Program-made: the position numbers and the translations under genes
Shown: one piece after another, positions 1 to 13,199 of the stretch
Position numbering within the stretch: position 1 is the stretch's first letter
How the letters are laid out: each line of letters opens with the position of its first letter
The notes under the pieces: model-generated
Told to the model about the DNA's origin: nothing
The model's database searches: none
Seen by the model: the letters and a program-made list of their open reading frames with translations, nothing else
DNA from: Hanleya hanleyi
Lineage: Eukaryota; Mollusca; Polyplacophora; Lepidopleurida; Hanleyidae
Assembly: GCA_036873755.1 (NCBI GenBank)
Contig: JAVTVY010016047.1
Location: 1 to 64,000 of the forward strand
DNA length: 64,000 bases
Reading direction: 5' to 3'

Positions 1-350
1 TCAAAATACATGATTTTCTTATAGGAAAATGGGGCAAAACTATTACTTCTCATCAGACTATTATTTACTAATTTATCACGCAGTTTTGCGAAGAAAACAC
101 ACACAATTCGAAAAATCTGATTGAGAAGTCGTCCCCAAATAATATTTGATTAGGACGTAACTGTGACATCAATCAATGGCGACCATCTTGGATTTTTTAA
201 ATACATTTTCTAGCACGGCTTGTCCCAAAGGCATACTATGGTCAGTTTTAGCCCCTAGCCCAAAGAGTGAAAAAAATATTTAGGTGGACCTATATGACCC
301 CCCCCACCCCCCCTCCCCCCGTTCCCAAGACCGGGACAGCCCCGAATCGC
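1..350 (+). mobile_element. M element (TTAA MITE), right part, cut by window edge
   Basis: This copy matches the central and right parts of the M family: the AT-rich core, a mutated CRE-like segment (gtaactgtgacatcaatc), the 'ggcgaccatcttggatttttt' block, and the 'gtcagttttagcccctagccc' block. It ends in C-rich sequence at about 300-320 and a remnant of the 'ggcctggacaggtcccaaa' subterminal motif. The left end lies outside the window and the right TTAA is not recognisable. No coding capacity is visible. Confidence 0.75.
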
Positions 351-2559
351 GTTTTTGGCACAGTCAATTCACACGAATATCCTACTTTACTCCATACTTA
401 ACAATTCGTATATATGGTATGACGCGAAGCGTTCCAACAATCTGATAAACTCGATACAACGCTGTCCGCTAGTATGTATATTAAGCTCGTCACGAGTAGT
501 ATGTCGAACAGTGACATCAAAGGAGGAACTTTATTGTCAATACGCCACAGCTGACGACCATCTGAAAACACGCCTATATGTTATGCAATGTGAGCGTGAA
601 TAGACTGCTGCAAGCCTAATCTCGTTGCCATAGATTTTAATATGGATTATTGGACCATATGAACACGGACCGCATTACAGTTTATGACTGTTACGTTCCC
701 TGTTTTCGGGTACTAATTGTGTCATATCAGCCTGAAATATTTGTATATGACACCGCTCGAGCCGGCGCTAGTGGCCGTGTCATTCAATATTTTCCACATG
801 AACATCTACAATAAAAGCGTGGCTAAGATACAAATCATCACACGAATCACCTTTGTTTCTCGTGGTATTTTTAGAAATATGCAGTCAGTATATTTGTCTG
901 TAGGGTCATATGACTACTTGTCAGTACGTCAGTTGTCAAAATATCGTTTCCTGTCACATTTAATTCAGCATAAAACTTCAGAAACTTGTTGATTGGCTTG
1001 ATTTTCTTCCAGTTTTCTTCACAAGCCAATGAATATGCCCGATTTCCATTTGAAAATTGGAATTGTCCATTTAGATGTGTTAAAACTGGAAGATTTTCAG
1101 TGCTGTATTATTCTTCTATAAAACTCTCGTTCGTATCTTTGAGAAGGACCGTATGATGATTTGATGAAGTTCATTATACGCTACCTATTTACACAATATG
1201 TTAAGCATCGTGTCTTGAGATGTCAGAATAGGATGCAGTCTCCTTATTAGAGGATATAGTCAGATCTGGAATTCTGCATTCTCTTGTCGTCTATAAAAAG
1301 ATTTCCACCTCAATACTCGAGACTGTATGCGTTCGACAGTTAACACCAGAGGAGGGAGTCCGTTGAATTCCGAGTTAAAGCAATCAACTTTCTTTTGCAT
1401 CTCGAGGTCTTCTGTCCCATTAAAAGGTAGTCATCGTAACAGTGGCAAACGAGCACCGCAAACGTTCGTGAAGTGATTTACAAAAAATACCTCACAGAAT
1501 TGGAGCAATTTCGATACGAATACATTCATTTAAACGTACACCGACTAACGCCATATTGATCAAGTATACACTGGACAATGTGGTGTGTAGTCGGCCGTCG
1601 GATTGATAGGTTCTCAGTTTGTGTTCTAGAGCACGGCTACACGATTTACTCCACTTCAACTTGTCAATCGTCGAGTGCGAAAGTGGAGGTCTAACAGAGT
1701 TTGCTTCCGAAATTGCCCCTTATTTACTCATCGCGGAGACTCTCCGGGCTATTTATATACCATCGGAACATCGAAGGTGGTGATTTGTAGGTCCAGGCAA
1801 ACTGAAACCGTTCAAAAGCCATTCTCAATTATGGTAGCGAACAATAATCACCTGCAATTATGGAAATGGCAACGCACGCCTTCGATGGATGGAAAGGAGA
1901 GCCTTCTGAGTCAAACACTTCACAAGATGGATGGAGGCGTCCCTCGGCTAACTAAGTGATCATATTATACATAAAAGCCCTGCAATACCTCAAGAAGTTC
2001 TGAAATTCGATATCGATCGACATAGTACTTTATAACAGACTATAATCCGTACAATGCTGAACCATGTTATTGACATATCTCGTGGTGAATGGGGTATATG
2101 TAATCTTCTAAGTGGAACACGGCCATAGCACTGGTGTTATGTACAGGAATGACGCATAAATGTTAATCCAAGATGCGTTCATGCATGTGTTAATTTTTTA
2201 TTTTTGTAAGAATTTCTAACTAAAGCAAACCGTATGGTGGTTTTCTCATTCATCCATTCCATTGTAATCGTTTCATATAGAACATAATGTTGTAATCGGT
2301 CATTCAAAAGACTTTATTTCTGAATAGATTAGTTCACATGACTAACCACCGAACTATTCTTTTCGTAAATCATTTCATTTCCAAATTCCATTGTGGCAGC
2401 CTCCGTTCCGTTCTTACAAGCTAGAGCATTGTATGTCCGTTCACGACGGAGGTTCTCAAGGATCTGTTCGCTATCAGCTAGTATAGGATGCAAAACGACA
2501 TGCTTAAATAAGACAACCACTTCCTTTTGACATGCTTGACGGCCATTCTACTTGATTTT
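351..2559. other. Non-coding stretch, mostly unrecognised
   Basis: I see no recognisable gene here. The open frames are short and show no protein-family motif. Around 750-845 lies a diverged copy of the family R head unit (gccggcgctagtggccgtgt followed by caataaaagcgtggctaagata), comparable with 34455-34535. The rest shows no repeat or RNA gene that I can identify. Confidence 0.5.
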
Positions 2560-3700
2560 CATGAGAAAAAACGCTGTCGTTTTGTCATGTTCGCAGCTAC
2601 AAGCGTCTGGTCCGTCATTCATAATTCAACCGTCGTCCATTAAAGAATATCCGGATACATAATCCAAAGATCTATTTCATATTCCATACAACAGTATTAG
2701 CACCAAATTAAAAAAGGCAATCATAGTATACATAAACATAGGCTAGTTTCCTGAGAGTGAAGCGTTCCTCAGTTTTCAATGATGCCGGCAAGACATCATG
2801 ATGTTCCAAAAATATCAAATCCGTATCCCTGATCAGTATTCTTAATCCATAATATTCGTTGTAAAGTCGTCATCTAGAGAATGATGTATCTCAGTCACGC
2901 TTTGATTGTGACTGTTCATATGAGCACCTTGGGTTTCTTGAAGTACATGGGTTCATACGGCCCCTATCTCCGGGTTAAGCGAAACTAGGCACAAGTTACG
3001 AAACGTAACGCCATAGATCTTGCACGCTACGCTCGTATTTTGCTATCAGCATGCAATATGTATCGCCAAATTTTGAGAAACTTTGAGTGGAGGCGCTTGG
3101 TGGTATAGCCCCGTTTTATAAGTTTCTGCAACAAGGTTTTGTGATGTTGATTAAAATCGTCACATTTAACGCAGGATCTAGCAAATGCTACTAGGCGAGA
3201 TATGTATACGCCGTATGCAGGTCCCACTGGAATATTATTGTTCAGAAAGGGGCAGTTTACGATATCGAAATTGTAATAATCTATTTTTTTATAAAGTCGA
3301 CGAGAGCGAAGGCCCGCTTCATATTTATAGAGCTATAGGTCTAAATATGATGTGCCTGGGGGCCATCTGTAGTTTCCTTCAGATCCAGTGAAGGTGGATG
3401 ATACATATCCTTCACTGCGTTATTTACATAGCGATTATCGACAGCGAGAAGATCGTCTATATAACGTTTGGTGAGTGAGAAGGGACGGGCTTTGAATGGA
3501 TTGGTTTTTGAAAGCGCCTGCATATAGTCATATTCATAAGACAACAGATTTATGTCTGGTATTTTCCAAGGCAGCACTAATGCTCAAATAAGCTTTCAGA
3601 AATTGCTTTCCGTATGCAGTTGGAGGAGTTGACACGGTCGCATCATTTCGGGTCAATCCATCGATCAGATTTTCACCAAGCAGGCTTCGTCCATGTTGAA
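2560..3700 (-). mobile_element. Family R retroelement fragment, copy A (minus strand)
   Basis: Read on the minus strand, this block contains a decayed reverse transcriptase (about 3577-3010), then an untranslated tail (about 3010-2560). The tail holds the motif ggcccctatctccgggttaa near 2960, a 'tcatatgagcacctt' block and a 'gacatcatgatgttcc' block. Nearly the whole 2590-3230 region matches 34850-35490 in inverse orientation, so both derive from one repeat family. The upstream (3') edge near 3700 is uncertain. Confidence 0.75.
3010..3577 (-). pseudogene. Reverse transcriptase remnant (YIDD box), family R
   Basis: Minus-strand frames encode the palm motif YIDDLLAVDN (from about 3470) followed by 'KETTDGP'. 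A frame change then leads to 'GPAYGVYISRLVAFARSC' and a 'HHKTLLQKLIKRGY' segment. This order (YIDD, strand-rich linker, GVYISRL thumb-like segment) is known from a reverse transcriptase type common in marine invertebrate repeats. It resembles Penelope-like enzymes in arrangement, but the class is not certain. At least one frameshift separates the two parts, so the gene is dead. The N-terminal half is missing. Confidence 0.75.
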
Positions 3701-4570
3701 TTTACGCCCATAATCTAAAGGCCATTTTCAGAAGAAAAAAAACTATATTTTTAAATACCCAATCAGCCATAATTTTTCGCTAGTTAATTTTAAGCTAGTT
3801 TTCGCAAAACAGTTTGCTATGACAACTGTAAGACACCATGGTGTTCTTATTGCCAAATGGCTATTCTGCAAGGATACTGAACACTCCTACTGACCATTGC
3901 AGGAAGTTAAAACGAAGCCTGATACATATGGTAATGTACAAACTTGTTGAAAATGTATTTCTCAGGGATTTGAAATATGTTTTCTCGTTGTAAACTTGTC
4001 TGTTTGTGAAGGTATTCGGATTTTGATAATTTTATTGAAAATATTGAGCTTTTTTTCAATAGCTATTTGCCAAAAACGTAGTTAGCTCATCATGGCTTTC
4101 ATCGTCATTTTCAATAGAAGACACGTCCAACAGGAAACCCCTATATCAGTTTTATCAATTTTGGTCTGGTTGTTTATCTATTGACATTTAATGCAAAATT
4201 TACAAAATCGAGAAATTCACAGTTTGAACGTTGAAGTTGAATTTCAAAGAAAGTAATATTTATCGAAAATCCGAGACACAGATCAGGAATACATATTGTA
4301 TATCAAACAATCGTACCAAATTTCACGTCTGCGCGACAGATACTTTCCGTGAAATAAACCGTTTTCGTGTAAATTTGAGGAAAGAATATGAATATGAGAA
4401 ATCGAAGAAAAATGCAAATAATGGATATATTAGGTAGTTTCGATTTCCATTCGACGCTCACATTTTATGCTGAAATATTTTTTTTTTTTCAAATGGACAG
4501 CAAAGTCAAGTACCGTATTGAAAGATAATGATATCAAACACTGTAGTTGGGTATATTCCAAAATAGTACT
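3701..4570. other. Unrecognised AT-rich DNA
   Basis: No coding motif, RNA gene or clear repeat was recognised. The open frames here are short and compositionally biased. Confidence 0.45.
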
Positions 4571-6183
4571 TTAAATCCGACTATAGAATACGGAAAACGA
4601 CTGGATCTCGTTCGACGGGCTGGTTTCAAGTTGAAAAAACTTACAAATATATGCACAGATAGTTCCACAAAGTGGAGAATAATTGTTTATCATTATAACA
4701 TCAAACTGATCGACTGGCGGCTGAGTAGAACAATCGGAATAGATAGCAACAAGCTCACAAAATAATTCATCTCTGAAAACAGAATAATGTGAACAGTGAA
4801 GAATGAAGTGCATTTCATTCTCTACCGCACCAGTATGGCATAATTTGCATATTCTATGATCACGTGGAATAATTGGAGTATGATGTCGTTCAGTTTCAAT
4901 AATCAGATTGTAATTACATAAATGTAGGCGACAGAACGTTTTTCGGTGTTTGAAATGAAACTTAGATGAAATATTATTAATGTCATCAATGAATATGTTA
5001 CGGTAAAAGTTATTAGCCTCATAACTCTATTGTTCAATTTGGGTTTATATTAGCTAGAAGGCGATGTCAAATTTTAATTTCTGACGTTATTATTTTAACC
5101 TTTGCCAGCCAGCAGGGCTTGCTTGCAGACCACAGATTGTTGTGGCCATATAAGCTTGATGTAGAAATCGCGAATGGGGTCAGTTTTGGAGGCGTAAATA
5201 GTAGTTGGTCATATTCGTGACAGCTGTAGCAGCTGCCGAGCTTTGCTCCTACTGCCCAGTTAGATGCGCACCTTCCCTCAACCAACACAGTGAATAGAAC
5301 AAATGATGTATTGCTTTAAGTCTCTTGCTTTTTAACTCTGATAAACCTTCATTAAAATTTCCTCTATCGTTGATAGCTAATCTTAAATACCCATAGGTTA
5401 CCTGTTATTCCAAATGAGGTAAGTTTCCGTAATAATATTGAGTGATCAACCATATCAAAAGCTTTGCGAAAACCAATAAAAGCCGCAAAGACTTTCTTGT
5501 TATTGGCAAGGTAAGAGTCTATAATGGATTTGAATGTGAACAGGTTATCTTTAGTTCTTTGTTCAGCTCTAACACCGCCTTGGATTGGACTGGGGCACTC
5601 GTGTCGAGCAAGATGGTCTACAAGTCGTCTATTCAATATTTTAGTAAACACTTTCCCAAGGGTGGAGCTCAAGGCTATCCCACGGTAATTGTCAGGATTT
5701 GGGCGGTTTTCCTTTTTTATGAAGCGGGGTAACTGTAGACAAAGCCCAAAAAGAAGGAAAATCTCCAATGGACAGAATCAGATTAACTAACTTCAAAAAA
5801 TGGTCAACTTTTAGCGGTATTTAGGAGTTCATTTGGGAGACCATCTTTGCCGTATGACTTTCTAGATCTGAGGGTCTTAATTGCAGCTCTAAGTTTTACT
5901 ACTGTTATAGGTGCATTGAGTTCTGCATCAGTTTGTAAATAATTTACATTAGGAAATTCAAGGTTTCTATTAGAGCCTGTACCTACCTGAGGAAAATGTT
6001 CATAGCATTCGTCAGGGTCTAATTGATTTGTACTGGTAGTTGATTAACAAGGTACCAATATTCTTTAGGATTAATATCTTGTAGATCATCAAGATTTGAC
6101 AGTAATTTCTAGAAAAAAGTTCTTTCTTTGAACTTGGCAAGTCTTTTGTATATCTTTTTGGTACTATAAAATACATGTATATC
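4571..6183 (-). pseudogene. LINE (non-LTR retrotransposon) ORF2 fragment
   Basis: On the minus strand the segment 6180-5770 gives LINE-like text including 'DINPKEYWYLVNQL', 'LNAPITVVKLRAAIKTL' and 'RKSYGKDGLPNELLKY'. The frame at 5768-5364 continues with reverse transcriptase blocks: PDNYRGIALSSTLGKVFTK, 'DNLFTFKSIID' and 'FIGFRKAFDMVDHSIL'. In motif A the usual catalytic Asp (FxDFRKAFD) is Gly here. The FADD box is absent: 5363-5000 does not continue the domain. Near 4850-4580 the C-terminal Cys/His segment CKLCHTGAVENEMHFILHC appears. The element is internally deleted, frameshifted and inactive. Its 5' side abuts an M element at 6184. No RNase H was seen, so a CR1/Jockey/RTE-X-grade LINE is likely. 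Confidence 0.85.
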
Positions 6184-6600
6184 TTAACCCCACCTTGCAG
6201 GGGTGGGAAAAATGGCCCCCTACCAAACTTTCTGCGCTATCTGCGGAACGACACAAAATACAGAGCTGAAACTCCGTGACTTTATAGCTTATCATATTGG
6301 GGTTATTTTGAGCCTATCTGCATAACTCCCCGAGCAAAGAATCATGGGCAAGATGGCGGCCACGTGGGGTACCAGAAAAGTGATGTTTTTGTCATATTTC
6401 TTTAAAATTGCTGCTTTTCCGCGATGAAAAGTGGGCAAAAACTATTTTATTTCACATCACATAAATATTTACTAATTCGTCATGCAGTTTTCGGGGAGAA
6501 ATTGCATAAATAAAAAATTCGAAAAATCGACCAGAAAATGCCGTTTTTGAAGATGACGTCACTGTGACATTTCTGAGTGAGATAAAGCGTTACCTGCTAA
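6184..6600 (+). mobile_element. M element, left end intact, right end truncated
   Basis: It begins TTAA-CCCCACCTTGCAGGGG, a variant of the family end. It continues with the 'ccaaactttctgcgctatctgcggaacgac' block, a YY1-like 'caagatggcggcc' at about 6350 and one intact TGACGTCA at 6554-6561. Homology fades near 6600, before the usual right end. It sits directly against the 5' side of the LINE fragment. Confidence 0.85.
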
Positions 6601-9600
6601 AGTATGACTATCGTCTACCCATTTGAGTTTCCCTTTTGGGACTTCATACTCATACTTGTATTTATGTGGGGCATTTCAGCAATGAAAAGGGATGGCACAG
6701 CTCTATTGTGTATAAATAGCCGCTTCAATACACACGGATCGTTTAAAGTGCTAACTGATTTCTGTATTTGCCAATGACTATCTAAGATACCTACCGTAAC
6801 CAGGGTAACGTCGGTGTATTTCGGTTACACCTTCGTGAAAACACAGTATCCTACAAAATCTAGATTACGCAGATTGCTGATCATACCCGTATCATTTAGG
6901 TAAGGGTACCCGAATAGTGCCCTGATTCGCGTGGATGGTGATCACGTTCGTGGATAAAAAAAACTATTTGAGAAAGGTTGGATAAGTTCGGACATGATGC
7001 GAGGAGCGTACCAAAGAAAATTGCCATGTTATAAATCCTCAGTTAAGAATTTGTCTTCGGAATCCAATATTGACGAGACGAAAACAACTAGCGCCATAAA
7101 CGAGAATAAAAGTCCAAACGCGTTTGATGGTTAGAACTGTTTTCATTAGTTGTCAGTTGGATTAGTTGTAGGAACAAAACGTACCTGTTCCTACCAAAAA
7201 TTAAAATCTTTGCCGGTATAAACATCCTCAATCTAAAATTTGGTGAATATATATTATCGATAAATAGCCGTTACTCGGAAAAATGTGTTTGTATTTACAG
7301 GTAAAACATACACACGCTCTGAGCAAGTCGTGCAATTGACGGTTAGCCATTTACCTATGCAATACACAACCGATCAACAGGTTAATCAGCAGTCAGCGGT
7401 GGCGCCATAATCCGTTTAATTGTCATACCTTTGTAAGTGGTCAAGACACGGATATCGGAAATTTAAATTCAAACAAAATAGGACAAAATTTAGAAAGGGA
7501 ATTTCAAATTGATGTTTTTAACAGAAGTATGATCTAATGTGAAAATATTGAAATTGGGTGATACATTTTGTGGCTTTTTCTACAGTATATCTGTCAACAT
7601 TTGGCTTGCCAAAGCGAAAATTATTATTAGGAATACAGTTCTCTTTTCCAATTTATGCTACAGACAACGGAGGGTCGCCATATTTGAGAAGCGATCGAAA
7701 GATTAAACCCATATGAAATTCGAGTCCCATCCCTTTGCCCGATAATTGCTGGTGTGAAAACGAAACTTCGACACATTATGAGATGTAGGTTACCAGGATG
7801 GGAAGTAACGTTTAGACCTACGACATGCAGTCACTGGATAATACTGAGGCGCGAACTTTCATCAATGGGCGTAACTCCGGCAACCTCTTGGGTTTTCAAC
7901 TACATGTAGATTCAGTTTCAAGTTAATGTTGTGTTTTAGCTTTCTCAGTATCCGCTAAAACTATATTATGGGTGTAAGAATTGCGTGAGACAAAACATTG
8001 TCAAATACGAGAGGGAAATTATTAATGCAAGACGCCTGAAGTACCAATCCGAAAAGGTTCTGCCGCCACGTCGACATGATGAAAAGGTTAGCATCAGGAA
8101 ACGACTTAGTTCCTTACAGATTGGTCGGGCCGTGTGTTACGGAATTGACGATGTAGACATCTACTTTGACGTCAGATTCATTTGGGTAAGCCGATCAGCC
8201 GATATTGCGAGTGATCGGCAACAGAAGCCTTTAGAGCCTCGTGAAGTGGTGGATGTGTGGTGGTTGTTCGCTCACAGCCCACGACTTCCGAGCCTCTGCC
8301 TTGGATGGAGGGAGTAACCAATAATTTGGTCTAAAGCAAACCATTCACTCTTGATGAATTTTTGTCCGACATTCGTGGCGAATCCGGTACTGGTCTATTT
8401 CATTTTAAACTATTCTGTCTGCTTTTCTAAACCTAATCGAAAACATTGCAAAATTGCACATGATAATACCATTCGTCATGCTTTATCTGATATGATTGTT
8501 ATCTGAAGCCATCTCTTCACTGGACAACATTTATTTTGCATTGTTAAAGCGTTGTTGTTCTGTGTGATTAAAATATACTCAATTAAAATCTAAGCAATAA
8601 ATTTTCAATTGTTCATAACGAGGCATCTAAGGTAAAAGCTACGAGTAATCTATTGCCATATATCGTTGTATTAATATTTCAGATAGTTTTGAGTCATATG
8701 AGTTAATGCAGAAAACGGAAATATGTTGGGAGAGGCAGTGGACGGACAGAGAACACTTCTTCTTAATGGGACATTAATAAATAATATAAAGTTATTATCG
8801 CTAAGCCGTTAATATCATATTGTAATAGATGTTTGACCTATCAATGTTGCGTGGGATACTTTCAGAAGAATGTGTTTGTCGCCCCAGATGCAACTTCTGA
8901 CCAATGACACTCCCTCCGTCCAATACTACGTTTCAACAGTACAGCGTTAATGGAATTAACTTATTTAAACCGAAATATATATATATTTTTTTGTATGTTT
9001 ATTCTTCACTACTAAAATATTTACATCATCACTTATCATATAAAGTATCCTGCCATAAATGAATATGTACATATTCTTCTATGTGTATGTGTTGAATAAT
9101 TAATTGTTGTATATACGACTGGGAGACACACTAACAAGCTCCGGCTCATTGTGCTCCCACTGATTCAATAAAATATTGTTTAAACCAAGAATGTGTTTGT
9201 TTGATTGGAGATTGACAAAGTTGCTCAATAATGCATATAGCTTTTACATAATAATACAATTACCTCGAGCTAGCCGTTACCACGACTGATGCTATCTGTA
9301 GTATTACATGGTCTCCCAAAAGCAATTTATTTAATGTAGCATTCTCGTACAAAAGGAGTACGGTACCATATATATATTTCTTTTCAGTTTCCCGGCTTGA
9401 TATTTTTCAATCGGACGTTTTGACCTGAGAAAACAATCGCATACTCCAATTCGACGCTTGTGTTTACGTTTTGAAGCAAGTCGTTGTGCAACAGAATCTT
9501 AATTTATGTGTTTTGAACAGAACTATCCTACTTATTCGGGAAGAGTAATGCAATCTTAATATTATGCAAACGTTTGGAATGGATGGCCGCGTTATATAGG

Positions 9601-10094
9601 TGGTCGTGCAATTTTCAACTTATCAAAGCCATTACAGTTAGGAATGACTTGATTTCGTGTTTACTCATGAATATGAATGTAGACCGTAGCACATTCTTTA
9701 TGGTGTCCAAACACTCAATGAAGAAAAAACATGAACCTGATCAACACTTTGGGGGAAGAATAGGTATTATTATTTAGTCTCCTCGGCCCCTCGGTTGGTT
9801 CTACGGACAATTAAGGACTTAAGTTTTACGGAACTATACAATCTCCATATCTGACTCCCAGTTAACAGTGGTGACGGTAGTCTCTCAAAAACTCTCAAAT
9901 TCAAAAACTTTTAGACTAGCTATTTATTCAGTTCAATTAAAACAACAGGCCGATGGACATTTTATTTTGCTAACCTCTTGTACAGTAGCCTAGTTCTAAA
10001 GAGTTATGAACAATCAGAACTGAATAGTCACAGAATGGCTTCTAAATTATGATTTAATACCGTCGAATTACTAGAGAGAAGGAAGCCAACATTT
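6601..10094. other. Unrecognised intergenic DNA with a possible LINE 3' tail
   Basis: I find no gene in this 3.5 kb. The 110-codon open frame at 7985-8317 shows no family motif and no splice or repeat context that supports it. At about 8985-9195 the sequence ends with 'ctccggctcattgtgctccc' and 'caataaaatattgtttaaac', which resembles the 3' untranslated end of a LINE. That assignment is tentative. Confidence 0.4.
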
Positions 10095-10704
10095 ATAACC
10101 CTACATGACCTGGGCGATTTGGACCTTAGTTATTTTCGTTAGTCCTTTGGGTAGAGGTCTGAAACTGGCAGTATGTTAACCCGATCTGGCCCCCCTCCCC
10201 TCTAAATTTTTTCTCACCTCATGAGTTAGGGGGGGGGACTGAATCTTACCACATCATACCATTGGGTCGAGCTCTACCAGAAAATGTAACAAAATTCCAG
10301 ATGGCTCCGTCCATCACGTCACAGTATCGTCATCTTCAAAACAGGCATTTTTCGGTCAGATTTTTCGAATTTTGTATTTATGTGTTTTCTTTGCAGAACC
10401 TGCATGATAAATTAGTAAATAATAGACTGATGTGAAATAAAATAGATTCTGCTCAATTGTCCTCGAATAAAAGCAGGAATTTTGAAGAAAAATGACGAAA
10501 ACTTTTCTGGTCCACCACATGACCGCCATCTTGAATTTAACCATGATGCCCTACTCGGGGTTATGCAAATAGGCTCAAAATGACCCCAATATGATGAACT
10601 AAAATGTCGCGGAGGGTCAGCTTTCATATGTTTGTCGTTCCATAGATAGGGGAGAAAGTTTAGTAGGGGGAGCCATAATGGCACCCCAGGCTAGATAGGA
10701 TTAA
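10095..10704 (-). mobile_element. M element, both ends present (one flank TTAA mutated)
   Basis: The left end reads ATAA-CCCTACATGACCTGGG and the right end is the inverse of the family end, followed by TTAA (10701-10704). The left TTAA appears mutated to ATAA. The interior carries the inverse of the octamer (atgcaaat at about 10563), the 'gaccgccatcttgaatttaacc' block, 'atgaccccaatatgatgaacta', and a G-run at about 10228-10236 at the position where other copies have G/C runs. It has no protein-coding content, and the open frames through it are incidental. Confidence 0.9.
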
Positions 10705-12813
10705 ATCCAAGATGTCGTCTTGACTGAAGCCACTTTTCGCTGCAGATCCTTTGGAACGATTATCCGGATTTGTTTTTGTTTTTGTTTTTTCTATGTTTTC
10801 TCTCAATATCTAATTAATATGATAGAGAATCATTAGTTTCGGCAAAATAATTATTTTTGTGCCATTTTGGGCAAGAAAAATTCGAAAAAATGAACAGAGA
10901 AGACCGTAATCACGACATTTAGAAGACACCTCATGGACGCCATTTGAATTGTCCCATGATCTTATGCACCGAAGATTTCGAAAATAGTCTAGTAACAATG
11001 CCAACAAGATTCACGGAAAAGTCAGGATACCTGGATGCGTAAAACGAAATATTTATTCTAATTATTTCTAGATGTGCTTGATAGTGGCTAAGCTGTTAAT
11101 TCCAGGAGGGATTATTTTGGCAGTACGTCAATACTTGATGGATCGCGAGAAATTACGGTACTAAATGGCATATTCATACCGAGGTTGGAAGATTATCTTC
11201 TTCAAGCTGATGTCCTTGAGAAGACTTCCAGCTATAAACCTTTCAAGGCACAAATATGGAATCGATACGGAAGACGATTGCATTGGATGCTGCGCCATGC
11301 TTCACTTTAGGCTGGACATAGGCACAACTTTACGAGGATGTAATGTTTTGCCTGCGAATGATCTAGAATACTTTTTTCTTCAGAAAAACAGGTCGTGGGT
11401 TGTTAATATCTTCCGAGATATCTATGTCATTTTATACATGGTGAGAATTATTGGACAACCATAGCTCAAACAAATTTGAAGAAAAAATATACAGCGGCTT
11501 CGACATAATAAACCTCAAAATATTAAGAAATGTCAAAGTGGTTTCTGTTATGAATACCGAGTATCCATCACGATTACCCATTGATTTGAGCATACACTAT
11601 AATATTAGAAACTCTCGTGAGGTCTTTCGCGAAAGGACAATTAGCTGCTAGAGAGAACACGGATACCAGCAACTGCTCCTGAACAAAGACAATCTCAATC
11701 CTCACTCCACTTTACTGATACTGGGTAAACATACATTTTCTATGTTAGTCATTGAGATACAACACTGATTTCTCACAGATAAGAGAATCCGATTACTATT
11801 GATTTAATACGGATAGCATAATCGTTAATCATTGTTAATATTGTTTATATTTTGTCCAAAGAAAAATGAGAAGCAGGATATGGTTGTCCATTGAGGAAAT
11901 TTACTTCCTCCGGCTGCTCGCTTTAACGGCCGTCGAAGTGCATGGAATAGTACCAAAATTGAATTACTGAGTCCCCAAGGACATCGTCCTACATGCTGCA
12001 ATCAGACTGTTAATATCATCGTCGTGGCTCATAGCTCACCATAAACAAAATCCATCACCAGCATTGAGATTTTTTTTCCATACTTTTCGTAAACTCATCT
12101 AAGTGTAATGAGCTGTACTAGATGAAGGGTTCCTCGTTCAGCTCATTGTGGAAACTTCCGCTATCTCCATATCATATTGTCGCGTCATTAATCAATATTT
12201 ATTGTGACCTTTCTAAGGGATCTGGCGTACTTTTTCTGTGTGAAAGTGTAGCGGTGTAGTAGCATGCTGATGAAGTGACGACATAACCATATAGATCGTG
12301 CTGTATGTAATTAGCGTCACGTAGAATTCCCTTTGGATAGACGCATGCACTTTGTTATAATTTTGGTGTGATAGTGAGGTACTTCAAACAAGGTCACCGC
12401 TATCCGAAATATTTGCAGAACTGCACATGTGATATCTCTCATATATTAAATATTAATTGGATTTGCTTTGTCATCCATTTGCGGGTCGACAGTTTAAAAC
12501 CCTAGTACCTCGATCCATTAGCGTAGAAGAGTAGAACGTGTGATCAGAAACTATGGAACGAACCATATACCTATATGACAGGCACGGATACATCTTCAGC
12601 GACGAGTATATTTTTTTAGGCCGGTAATCTGTCTTTGCTTATTCCAGTAGCTATAAAAAATAGCCCAAACTTTCACCATCCGTATCAGTTGACATGCGTT
12701 TTATCAAGTTTCGAATAAATTTATCTCAAATACAGTATTCATGTCTGTTAAAAACTTAACCGCCCTGTATTCAGTAATCAGTATTATAGGATTCAGATTA
12801 TAGCATTCATTAT
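10705..12813. other. Unrecognised intergenic DNA
   Basis: Two adjoining open frames (11165-11464 and 11451-11651) lie here but show no recognisable domain and no homologous second copy in the window. The stretch at 10850-10950 has M-like phrases (gccattttgggc, tggacgccatttgaatt) and may be a very old M remnant. Otherwise nothing is identified. Confidence 0.4.
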
Positions 12814-13170
12814 ACACTCTCAGAAATATTCAGGGAATAATCCAGAATAGATAAGGTTGCACATCCACAACTCAATTTCAGGGATTTTACCAGAAATCCG
12901 GGGATAATTTCCTGAAATTCAGGTATATCAACCATGAATTAAAGCTAAATTATCTGAATTTTATGAGATTTTACGTACCTGAATATGGTAGGGAACTTAC
13001 TAAGCAGGATGATAAATTTGCCTGAATTTCAGGGAAAATCCTCTCATTTACGGATCTTTTTTCTGAAATTCAGGTAATCATCCCTGAATTTCAGCCAAAA
13101 TCCTGGCATTGAGTTGTGGATATACAACCCCATGAGTTCAGAACTTTTACTTGATTATTTCTGGGAGTTT
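12814..13170. mobile_element. Foldback/MITE with long inverted termini and internal palindromes
   Basis: The ends are inverted: ACACTCTCAGAAATA on the left and the inverse of AAACTCCCAGAAATA on the right. A stronger inner pair follows, 12855-12895 against 13090-13130, sharing 'atccacaactcaat'. TA lies at the outer border on both sides, consistent with a TA target duplication. Between the arms the palindromes CCTGAAATTCAGG and CCTGAATTTCAGG recur several times. No transposase is present. A mariner-type MITE is plausible but not shown. Confidence 0.65.
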
Positions 13171-13199
13171 ACTGCCTTCGTGAACACAAATTCTTCGAG

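Noticed and set aside
7985..8317. 110-codon open frame as a possible gene
   Set aside because: No recognisable motif, no second copy and no supporting context.
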